A stretch of DNA of 6,580 bases from contig DAOWGG010000068.1 in NCBI GenBank assembly GCA_030637565.1, positions 1 to 6,580 on the forward strand, given 5' to 3'. The position numbers were made by a program, and so were the translations under genes. The notes beneath the pieces are model-generated. The model was given only the letters and a program-made list of their open reading frames with translations, was not told the origin of the DNA and made no database searches. Shown one piece after another: positions 1 to 5,046 of this stretch. Within the stretch, counting starts at the first letter, position 1; the number at the start of each line of letters is the position of its first letter. Source of the DNA: Candidatus Peregrinibacteria bacterium. GTDB lineage: Bacteria; Patescibacteriota; Gracilibacteria; UM-FILTER-43-11.

Positions 1-692
1 AGTTTTTAGAAAAAAAGTATCCTCATCATCCTGGATTAAACTTAACCTTCGAAGTTCGTGATGGATTGATTAAGCATCGAACTTATTACGACAATCCAAC
101 AGCACCTGATCTTTTTATGCCTTCACTTGAAGCTCAAATCGTTAATATCGCCGATGAAATTGCTTATCAGAATCATGATATTGATGATGGACTACGTTCA
201 GGGATTCTTACTGTGAAAAGTTTAGAAAAATTAACGATTTGGAAGAAAGCCAGTAAGAATGTTCGACCTGGTTTATCGGATCATTATTTTATTTTAGCGA
301 TGATCTCGGAACTGATTGGTTTGATGGTGAATGATTTGGCGGTGAATACTTCTCATTTAGTTCAAAAAGCAGGGGTTGCTTCGGTTGATGCTATTCATAA
401 AACCAAAAATGCTCTGGCTTCCTTTTCAGACGACATGGCTCGTGACTCTGCGGAGTTAAAAAAATATCTTTATCAGCATTTTTATCAGTCTTCAGGTGTT
501 CATGAATACAATCTAAGGGGGCAGGAAGTGGTTCAGTTCTTGTTTAAAAAAATGATGGATGATCTAACCTTACTTCCCGAAGATATTCGTGAGTATTCCG
601 ATGCAGAAGATCATTTTATTCTAGTGAAGGATTATATTGCGGGAATGACCGATCAATTCGCTTTATCTCTGTACGATCACTTAAAAGGATAG
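1..692 (+). CDS. dgt: dGTP triphosphohydrolase family protein (Dgt-like, HD superfamily), 5'-truncated by window edge
   Basis: This is the C-terminal part (229 visible residues) of a deoxyguanosinetriphosphate triphosphohydrolase-like protein, a cytosolic HD-domain enzyme that converts dNTPs to deoxynucleosides and triphosphate. The frame is open from base 3 with no start, so the TTG at 66 is internal. Conserved sequence lies upstream of it: a PGLNLTFEVRDGLIKH segment (visible residues 10-25) typical of the family. Visible residues 40-63 read PSLEAQIVNIADEIAY followed by QNHDIDDG. In this family the Asp of ADEIAY (visible residue 51) is the distal HD metal ligand. The H and HD ligands nearer the N-terminus lie outside the window. 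The rest is the helical C-terminal region. The gene ends with TAG followed directly by TAA. Family assignment is strong. Substrate range (dGTP only or all dNTPs) cannot be read from this fragment. Confidence 0.9.
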   Translation, partial: FLEKKYPHHPGLNLTFEVRDGLIKHRTYYDNPTAPDLFMPSLEAQIVNIADEIAYQNHDIDDGLRSGILTVKSLEKLTIWKKASKNVRPGLSDHYFILAMISELIGLMVNDLAVNTSHLVQKAGVASVDAIHKTKNALASFSDDMARDSAELKKYLYQHFYQSSGVHEYNLRGQEVVQFLFKKMMDDLTLLPEDIREYSDAEDHFILVKDYIAGMTDQFALSLYDHLKG

Positions 693-755
693 TAAGCTGT
701 ATGAGTGTTAATTTCCAATTTTGAATTCCGAATAACCAATTTCCAAATAAATTTT

Positions 756-767
756 AATTTCGAAATT
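756..767. repeat. 12-bp perfect palindrome inside the inverted-repeat spacer
   Basis: AATTTCGAAATT is self-complementary and sits in the spacer of the 730-802 inverted repeat. Alone it would be unremarkable in AT-rich DNA. It matters only as part of a palindrome-dense gap. Confidence 0.6.
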
Positions 768-768
768 C

Positions 769-784
769 TAATGTTTAAACATTA
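769..784. repeat. 16-bp perfect palindrome overlapping the inverted repeat
   Basis: TAATGTTTAAACATTA reads the same on both strands, centred between 776 and 777, and overlaps the right arm of the 21-bp inverted repeat by three bases. Its centre lies about 46 bp upstream of the nrdR start, a plausible place for a dimeric repressor operator. It does not resemble the usual NrdR-box pattern as I remember it. Its role is unassigned. Confidence 0.6.
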
Positions 785-822
785 TTTGGAAATTGGTTAT
801 TCTAAATTAAGCATTTTAAAGC

Positions 823-1269
823 ATGCAGTGTCCTAAGTGTAAAAATTCGGAATCTAAGGTGGTTGACTCTCGTGTTTCTGAACAAGGAAAGGTGATTCGG
901 CGTCGTCGTGAATGTGAAAAGTGTGGGCGTCGCTTTACCACTTTCGAACGTTCTGAAATTGGGAATTTAACAGTGAAAAAGAAGGATGGAACCTTTGAGC
1001 CTTATAGTCGAACTAAGCTTGAAAATGGAGTGCTGATCGCTTGTGGGAAAAGGCCAGTGACTCAGGTTCAGATTGATGAAATGATCAATACTCTTGAAGA
1101 AAAATGGGGAGCGAACAAAAAGGCCGTTGTCAGTCAAACCATTGGGAATGATTTAATGGAAGCTTTAAGAAAACTGGATCATATTGCTTATATTCGTTTC
1201 GCAAGTGTGTATCGAAGCTTTAAAGATGTTGATGAATTTAAGGAGGAGCTTGGAAAATTATTAAAATAA
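823..1269 (+). CDS. nrdR: Transcriptional repressor NrdR (zinc ribbon plus ATP-cone)
   Basis: NrdR represses ribonucleotide reductase operons by binding NrdR boxes, and senses ATP/dATP through its ATP-cone. The 148-residue length is typical. The N-terminal zinc ribbon has two Cys pairs, C3/C6 and C31/C34, with the family sequences VVDSR (13-17), VIRRRREC (24-31) and CGRRFTTFER (34-43). The ATP-cone spans about residues 47-136, including VKKKDGTFEPYSRTKL, CGKRPV and IGNDLMEAL. It is followed by the family hallmark LDHIAYIRFASVYRSF (117-132). The ATG at 823 places the first Cys at residue 3, as usual, although no Shine-Dalgarno sequence precedes it. It lies 130 bp downstream of a dgt-family gene, also involved in dNTP control. 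No ribonucleotide reductase gene is in the window, so its targets are elsewhere. Confidence 0.97.
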   Translation: MQCPKCKNSESKVVDSRVSEQGKVIRRRRECEKCGRRFTTFERSEIGNLTVKKKDGTFEPYSRTKLENGVLIACGKRPVTQVQIDEMINTLEEKWGANKKAVVSQTIGNDLMEALRKLDHIAYIRFASVYRSFKDVDEFKEELGKLLK

Positions 1270-1310
1270 TTTTCCTCGATTTCGGATTTTATATTTCTGA
1301 TTTTAGATTT
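1270..1310. other. Gap between nrdR and the methyltransferase made of repeated GATTT-like words
   Basis: The 41-bp gap is almost all T with repeated GATTT/GATTTT/ATTTC words at roughly 8-12 bp intervals (from about 1278 to 1310). Its texture resembles the AATTTC/GAAATT words of the gap before nrdR. No Shine-Dalgarno sequence is present, and no stable hairpin is visible. The frame of the downstream gene stays open through this stretch, so the sequence does not exclude a slightly longer N-terminus from an unusual start codon. Confidence 0.4.
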
Positions 1311-1877
1311 GTGGATAAAAAACTAATCGATTTTCTCAAAGAATTAAAGCTTTACGGCATTGAACAGAATATTCCGAATGTGACGGAGCGTGGGGGGCAA
1401 TTTTTGAACATGCTCGTTAAAATAGCAAAGGCACAATCGGTTTTAGAAATCGGGTGTGCCAATGGTTATTCAACCATTTGGTTGGCGGAGGCTGTTTCCG
1501 CTATTGAGGGAAAAATTCATGCGATTGATCACAGTGAACCTACTTTTAAATCTGCTAAAGAGAATTTAGACAAGGCGGGCTTATCCGATCGTGTTGATTT
1601 TTATTTTGGAAATGCCCTGGAGGTTATTCCTACTATTAATCCATCTGATTCTTTTGATTTTGTTTTTGTGGATGGTGAAAAGCGAAGTTATTGGGATTTT
1701 TGGGAAGCGATCCTTCCTCGTTTGTCCGAGGGGGCATTGGTTGTTTTTGATGATGTTATTTCCTTTCCTCATAAGACAAAGCCATTCCTAGAAAAGATTA
1801 AAAATGTCCCTGGTTTTGATCAGGTTATTTTGCCAATTGATGGAAATGACGGTATTTTACTTTTGACACGTATTTAA
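1311..1877 (+). CDS. SAM-dependent O-methyltransferase, family 3 (COMT/CCoAOMT-like)
   Basis: A 188-residue class I Rossmann methyltransferase that transfers a methyl group from S-adenosylmethionine to an oxygen, probably cytosolic. Motif I is VLEIGCANGYSTIWLA (44-59), the SAM-binding Gly loop. The acidic end of strand 2 is IHAIDHS (69-75), with D73 expected to hold the SAM ribose. FDFVFVDGEK (115-124) and VVFDDVI (144-150) match the family's metal-binding DNA-fold sites: D121, D147 and D148. Most relatives have Asn at the last position (DN). The C-terminal LPIDGNDGILLLTR fits the family's final strand pair. The GTG at 1311 is the first conventional start after nrdR, and no Shine-Dalgarno is seen. 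Bacterial relatives include TrmR, which methylates 5-hydroxyuridine in tRNA, but I cannot assign the substrate. The next gene starts 6 bp downstream, implying co-transcription. Confidence 0.88.
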   Translation: MDKKLIDFLKELKLYGIEQNIPNVTERGGQFLNMLVKIAKAQSVLEIGCANGYSTIWLAEAVSAIEGKIHAIDHSEPTFKSAKENLDKAGLSDRVDFYFGNALEVIPTINPSDSFDFVFVDGEKRSYWDFWEAILPRLSEGALVVFDDVISFPHKTKPFLEKIKNVPGFDQVILPIDGNDGILLLTRI

Positions 1878-1883
1878 TTATCT

Positions 1884-2357
1884 ATGGTCCGATTGGTTGT
1901 TGCTGCAACATTGATTATTTTTACTGGGCTGAATGCCTTTCTTTTTTCTTATAAAGACAAAGTACTTCCTCAAAATTCAGTTGTTTTAAAAACAAGTGAT
2001 GCTCAATATCCCTTAACGGTCGAATTGGCTAGAACAGCAGAAGAAAAGAGAAAAGGTTTAATGTTTCGAGATTCCTTAGAGGAGGGGGCTGGAATGTTGT
2101 TTGTGAATGAGCAGGCGGGTACTGCTTCTTTTTGGATGAAAAATATGCGCTTCCCCATCGATATGCTGTTTATTGGTGATGATTTAAAAGTGAAGCAAAT
2201 CGTTCATAGTGCTGCCCCTTGTCTTCTCGAAAAAGACACCTGTCCTTCTTATATTTCTCGTGAGTCGGTGCAGTATATTTTGGAAGTTCCAGCGGCTTAC
2301 TCAAAAACACATGGCATTAGCCGAGGGGATGAGCTGATTTTAGACCTTGATTTATAG
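1884..2357 (+). CDS. DUF192 family protein with N-terminal membrane anchor or signal peptide
   Basis: A 157-residue protein. Residues 4-22 form a hydrophobic segment after a single Arg, giving a signal peptide or membrane anchor with the rest outside the cytoplasm. Residues about 43-155 match DUF192 (PF02643): VELARTAEEKRKGLMFR (46-62), GMLFV (70-74), FWMKNMRFPIDMLFI (83-97), PC (112-113) with CPSY (120-123), YILEVPA (131-137), and GISRGDELIL near the end. The two conserved Cys, C113 and C120, may form a disulfide in an exported protein. This is inferred. The molecular function of the family is not established to my knowledge. The ATG lies 6 bp after the methyltransferase stop. The TAG stop overlaps the end of the convergent protease gene by 6 bp. 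Confidence 0.92.
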   Translation: MVRLVVAATLIIFTGLNAFLFSYKDKVLPQNSVVLKTSDAQYPLTVELARTAEEKRKGLMFRDSLEEGAGMLFVNEQAGTASFWMKNMRFPIDMLFIGDDLKVKQIVHSAAPCLLEKDTCPSYISRESVQYILEVPAAYSKTHGISRGDELILDLDL

Positions 2358-3581
2358 ACTTTTTAGATACTCAATGGCAGTGTTCAATTGAGGATCTTCA
2401 TTGACTTCAAAATCTTCAGGGGTTCTTTCGACAATCACATCGGGCTCAATTCCTATTTCGCTAATGTTACGGCTGTTTGGTGTGTACCATTTGGCAACGG
2501 TCACGCGTAAGCTAGAGCCATCGATTAAATTTTCGACTTCCTGAACGGTTCCTTTTCCAAAGCTGGTTTCACCAAACACCATTCCTCTTTCGTGATCTTG
2601 TATGGCTCCGGCTACAATCTCGGAGGCAGAAGCACTTCCTTTGTTGATCAAAACCGCTAAAGGAGTATTGGTAACCCTTGCTTTCCCGTTCACGTAAATC
2701 ACTTCATCTTCATTCGGGTCCCGTTTTTTTACCGATACCACCTTTCCTTTTTCAATGAATTCAGAAACGATATCAATGGCTCCATCTAAATAGCCTCCTC
2801 CGTTAAAGCGAAGGTCTAACACAATTCCTGTAGGTCTTTTAGGAAGAATCTCACTAATGGCTTTGTTGAATTCTTCTTTTGTGTGGTTTCCGAATTGATT
2901 GAGTTCAATAATGGCGATGTCTTCCTGCATTTCCCATTCCACACTACTGATATTGATCGAATCTCGGATGATTGAAATTTCTAACGGCTCAGCATCCCCT
3001 TTTCGGGCAATGGTAAGAACCACCTTTTCACCTCTTGGTCCTCTGATTCTCATCACGGCTTGTTCAAAGGTATATTCTTTTACATCAACATCATCAATTC
3101 TTAAAATAACATCTTCTGGTTGAAGGCCTGCTTTTTTTGCAGGTGAGTTCTTGAGTGGAGAAACAACGGTAATCAATTCATTTCTTAGGGTTAATTCCGC
3201 CCCTATCCCTTCTAATGTTCCCTCTAGGCTATCCCGAAAATCTTTATTTTCTTTTGGAGTTAGAAAGGTTGTGTAAGGGTCCTCTAGAGAAAAAACCATT
3301 CCTCGAATTGATCCATAAATCATTTCTTTGTAATCCAATGCTTGTGGCTCAACATATTTGCTGGCCAGTAAGCTCCATACATCCCAAAACAAATCCATGT
3401 CTACTCGTTCTCCTCCTTTCTGTGATATTTCTTTTTCAATTCGATAGCCATTGCTATTTTCTTGAGCTTGGTTTACACCCACATTCCACCCCAGTATAAA
3501 TACAAAAGCAATTAAGATAATGAGCCCCAGTACTTTTGGTGCGTAGGTTTGTTCTTTGGGTAGATAGGAATCTTTTTTCAT
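2352..3581 (-). CDS. ctpA: C-terminal processing peptidase, S41 family (CtpA/Prc-like), membrane-anchored with PDZ domain
   Basis: A 409-residue serine protease that cleaves extracytoplasmic proteins near their C-termini. It has a short cytoplasmic start, one membrane segment (about 17-36), an N-terminal helical region (about 60-118), a PDZ domain (about 121-193, with GIGAEL and SPAKKAGLQPEDVILRIDD) and an S41 core (about 194-385). VLDLRFNGGGYLDGAI (254-269) is the strand and glycine loop of the active site. INKGSASASEIVAG (312-325) and FGKGTVQ (341-347) carry the Ser-Lys dyad. S318 and K343 are 25 residues apart, the spacing in E. coli Prc and plant CtpA. All key residues are present and the length is normal. 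The ATG at 3581 follows the dnaJ stop by 26 bp, so co-transcription is likely. No Shine-Dalgarno is visible. Confidence 0.95.
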   Translation of the reverse strand: MKKDSYLPKEQTYAPKVLGLIILIAFVFILGWNVGVNQAQENSNGYRIEKEISQKGGERVDMDLFWDVWSLLASKYVEPQALDYKEMIYGSIRGMVFSLEDPYTTFLTPKENKDFRDSLEGTLEGIGAELTLRNELITVVSPLKNSPAKKAGLQPEDVILRIDDVDVKEYTFEQAVMRIRGPRGEKVVLTIARKGDAEPLEISIIRDSINISSVEWEMQEDIAIIELNQFGNHTKEEFNKAISEILPKRPTGIVLDLRFNGGGYLDGAIDIVSEFIEKGKVVSVKKRDPNEDEVIYVNGKARVTNTPLAVLINKGSASASEIVAGAIQDHERGMVFGETSFGKGTVQEVENLIDGSSLRVTVAKWYTPNSRNISEIGIEPDVIVERTPEDFEVNEDPQLNTAIEYLKSL

Positions 3582-3607
3582 ACAAATAGTTTAAATGAGT
3601 TGAGTTT

Positions 3608-4732
3608 TTATCCGAATAATCCTTTGTTTTGAGGTTTGATATTTAAATTTGATTCTTTCGCTAGCTCTTCGTACAGTTCTTTTTCTTTTTTACTTACCTT
3701 TGTAGGAATGTCGACAGAAATAGTCACAAAGTGATCTCCTTTTATTGTGGTTCCCACTTTAGGAACTCCGTATTCTTTTAGTTTGAAGATTTTTCCGTTC
3801 TTTGTGCCCGCTGGAATTTTTAATTTTATATCTCCATGAATGGTTTTTACTTCGATTTCGTCTCCTAAAACCGCTTGAAGTAAGTGAATTTCCTGAGTGG
3901 TTTTAATGTCGTCTTTTTCTCGTATGAAATCTGTGCTGGCGGTTACGCTGATGTGCGCAAACAAGTCGCCTTCAGGGCCTCCTTTTAATCCCGCTTCTCC
4001 TTTTCCAGATAGTCGAATGGCCGCTTTGTCATGAATTCCTGCAGGGATCTTAATTTTAATTTTCTGATTTTTTAGTACTCGATATTCCCCCTTGCATTCA
4101 CGACAAACTTTTTCTGCGCGCTTTCCGGCTCCTTTACATTTTTCACAGGCGGCAGCGGTTTGTATTTGCCCGAGTGGGGTTCTCTGGATGCGAACGTGTT
4201 GACCGGTTCCATTACAATCGTCACAGTTGATTATTTTGCTTCCAGGTTCATTCCCCATTCCTTTACAGTGTTCACATTGTTCATAGCGACTGATCTCCAC
4301 CTCTTTAGTGGCTCCAAAAACAGACTCCTCGAATGTTAGGTGAAGAACTATTTCAATATCTCCTCCGCGTATGGGGCCTTGTTGGTTTTTTGCTCGTCTG
4401 GCTCCTCCTCCAAAGAAACTATCAAAAATATCTCCGAATCCTCCCCCTCCTCCAAAATCGAAATTCACATTCTGAAAATCATTGAAGTCAAAACCTCCAA
4501 AACCAGCGCCTCCACCCGGTCCACTACCCACACTTCCGAATTGATCGTATTGAGCTCGCTTTTGTTTGTCTCCTAAAATTTCGTAGGCTTCCGTTACTTC
4601 TTTAAATTTTTTCTCATCCTCCTTGGTTCCCCCTTTATCGGGATGGTACTTTAAAGCCAGCTTGCGATAAGCTTTTTTAATTTCAGTTTCCGATGCGGCT
4701 TTTTCTACCCTGAGGGATTTATAAGGATCCAT
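3608..4732 (-). CDS. dnaJ: Molecular chaperone DnaJ (Hsp40)
   Basis: The cytosolic co-chaperone that delivers clients to DnaK and stimulates its ATPase. At 374 residues it is full length. The J domain covers residues 1-66 with the essential HPD at 30-32. The Gly/Phe-rich linker covers about 66-110. The zinc-finger domain has four Cys pairs: C153/C156, C170/C173, C196/C199 and C210/C213. The first three fit CxxCxGxG, while the fourth reads CRECKGEY and lacks the final Gly. Zinc ligands are all kept. The C-terminal substrate-binding domains run to 374. The start [11 protein letters not shown] differs slightly from the common DYYEILGV opening. No dnaK, grpE or hrcA lies next to it, and no CIRCE element is seen upstream. 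A tandem palindromic 8-mer lies 22-37 bp upstream of the ATG, and ctpA follows 26 bp downstream. Confidence 0.97.
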   Translation of the reverse strand: MDPYKSLRVEKAASETEIKKAYRKLALKYHPDKGGTKEDEKKFKEVTEAYEILGDKQKRAQYDQFGSVGSGPGGGAGFGGFDFNDFQNVNFDFGGGGGFGDIFDSFFGGGARRAKNQQGPIRGGDIEIVLHLTFEESVFGATKEVEISRYEQCEHCKGMGNEPGSKIINCDDCNGTGQHVRIQRTPLGQIQTAAACEKCKGAGKRAEKVCRECKGEYRVLKNQKIKIKIPAGIHDKAAIRLSGKGEAGLKGGPEGDLFAHISVTASTDFIREKDDIKTTQEIHLLQAVLGDEIEVKTIHGDIKLKIPAGTKNGKIFKLKEYGVPKVGTTIKGDHFVTISVDIPTKVSKKEKELYEELAKESNLNIKPQNKGLFG

Positions 4733-4753
4733 AACTTAAAAACGTGATTACGC

Positions 4754-4769
4754 TATAACGTTATAACGT
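4754..4769. promoter_or_regulatory. Tandem 8-bp repeat with 12-bp palindrome upstream of dnaJ (candidate operator)
   Basis: TATAACGT occurs twice back to back (4754-4761 and 4762-4769). The first copy plus the start of the second make a perfect 12-bp palindrome, TATAACGTTATA (4754-4765). The site lies 22-37 bp upstream of the dnaJ ATG, in the 5' leader or core promoter, where a repressor could block transcription. It does not match CIRCE (TTAGCACTC-N9-GAGTGCTAA), the HrcA operator. The structure is plain in the sequence. The operator role is an inference. Confidence 0.4.
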
Positions 4770-4825
4770 CGAAAATAGCTTGTTAATTTTATTGAAAGCA
4801 GAGAGAAAAGTAAAGGTGACTACTT

Positions 4826-4831
4826 ATTATA
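4826..4831 (-). promoter_or_regulatory. Possible -10 box (TATAAT) for dnaJ
   Basis: Read on the - strand, 4831-4826 is an exact TATAAT about 94 bp upstream of the dnaJ ATG. It would give a leader of roughly 85 nt containing the tandem TATAACGT repeat. No good -35 hexamer sits 16-18 bp upstream (AAGTCA at 17 bp is poor). A short GCGGC/GCCGC inverted repeat (4834-4845) lies directly upstream and could be a control site. A TATAAT match in AT-rich DNA is weak evidence by itself. Confidence 0.3.
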
Positions 4832-4875
4832 TTGCGGCAAGCCGCGACTGACTTTCTTTTTGTAATACTGCTTTT

Positions 4876-4980
4876 ATGTACAACGATGAAGTTTAGTTCA
4901 CCCTTCTTCATTTTTTATCACTAAAAAAACGAAGCAAAAAAGTGTTGGGCTCTGTGAAACGTGCAATTAACGTTGTACAT
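4876..4980. repeat. 10-bp inverted repeat linking the hairpin loop to downstream sequence
   Basis: ATGTACAACG at 4876-4885 is the exact reverse complement of 4971-4980. The second arm lies in the loop of the 4945-5013 hairpin, so in a - strand transcript the two could pair as a pseudoknot or as an alternative fold. A 10-bp match within about 100 bp can arise by chance, so functional meaning is uncertain. Confidence 0.45.
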
Positions 4981-5013
4981 TTAATCATCGTTTATCACGT
5001 TCACTCTGCCCAA
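4923..5013 (-). terminator. Long imperfect hairpin followed by T tracts, downstream of the DUF4012 gene
   Basis: Read on the - strand, the hairpin starts 33 nt after the DUF4012 stop. The outer stem TTGGGC/GCCCAA (5013-5008 with 4950-4945) is followed by a symmetric AGA/AGA internal loop. The inner stem has 9 pairs, GTGAA-CGTG type with one bulged base (5004-4996 with 4963-4954). Weaker pairing (AACG/CGTT) lies within the loop. After the stem come CAC, six Ts (4941-4936), GCTTCG and seven Ts (4929-4923). The arrangement fits an intrinsic terminator of the DUF4012 transcript. The stem is longer and more interrupted than usual and the first T tract is offset by three bases, so a processed small RNA is also possible. 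Confidence 0.5.
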
Positions 5014-5046
5014 ACCCGCATTACCTCAAGTCTTCTTTTTTACATA

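Larger units (their letters stand above)
730..802. repeat. 21-bp perfect inverted repeat with 31-bp spacer, upstream of nrdR
   Basis: Bases 730-750 are the exact reverse complement of 782-802 (21 of 21 positions) and pairing stops abruptly at both ends. The word AATTTCCAA lies in the left arm (738-746) and again in direct orientation just outside it (710-718). It recurs inverted in the right arm (786-794). The arms could form an RNA hairpin or DNA cruciform in the gap between dgt and nrdR. No T tract follows on the + strand, so a simple intrinsic terminator for dgt is unlikely. It may be a small dispersed palindromic element or an operator. The sequence alone does not decide between these. 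Confidence 0.9.
4733..5046. other. 314-bp non-coding gap between the DUF4012 gene and dnaJ
   Basis: No credible gene lies here. In the direction of the flanking genes (- strand) the gap contains a long imperfect hairpin (5013-4945) and then two T tracts (4941-4936 and 4929-4923). Further on is a 10-bp segment (4885-4876) complementary to the hairpin loop. Next come a GC-rich GCGGC-AA-GCCGC inverted repeat (4845-4834) beside a TATAAT, and the tandem palindrome before dnaJ. The likely reading is terminator or small RNA first, dnaJ promoter second. On the + strand a 6-bp stem (4886-4891 with 4906-4911) precedes five Ts, but there is no upstream + gene for it to serve. Confidence 0.5.

Noticed and set aside
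66..692. TTG at 66 as the start of the first gene.
   Set aside because: Conserved Dgt-family sequence (PGLNLTFEVRDG) precedes it in the same open frame, so the gene begins outside the window.
775..803. Sigma-70-like promoter for nrdR (TAAACA, then TATTCT at 798-803).
   Set aside because: Only about four of six matches in each hexamer, inside very AT-rich palindromic DNA. This is not distinguishable from chance.
1270..1310. Intrinsic terminator after nrdR.
   Set aside because: The gap is T-rich but has no GC-containing stem before a T run.
2370..2392. Stem CTCAAT/ATTGAG as a bidirectional terminator between the converging gene blocks.
   Set aside because: The stem is six AT-rich pairs with an 11-nt loop, lies inside the ctpA coding region, and has no T tract on either side.
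4340..4576. Short + strand open frame inside dnaJ.
   Set aside because: It is antisense to the Gly/Phe-rich and J-domain coding region, with low-complexity Ser/Thr content typical of a shadow frame.
4944..5014. Integron attC-like site: GTTGGGC at 4944-4950 and GCCCAAA at 5008-5014 resemble GTTRRRY and RYYYAAC core boxes.
   Set aside because: In attC the order on a strand is RYYYAAC first and GTTRRRY last. Here it is reversed on both strands, one box has a mismatch, and no integrase or cassette structure is present. A terminator-like hairpin fits better.
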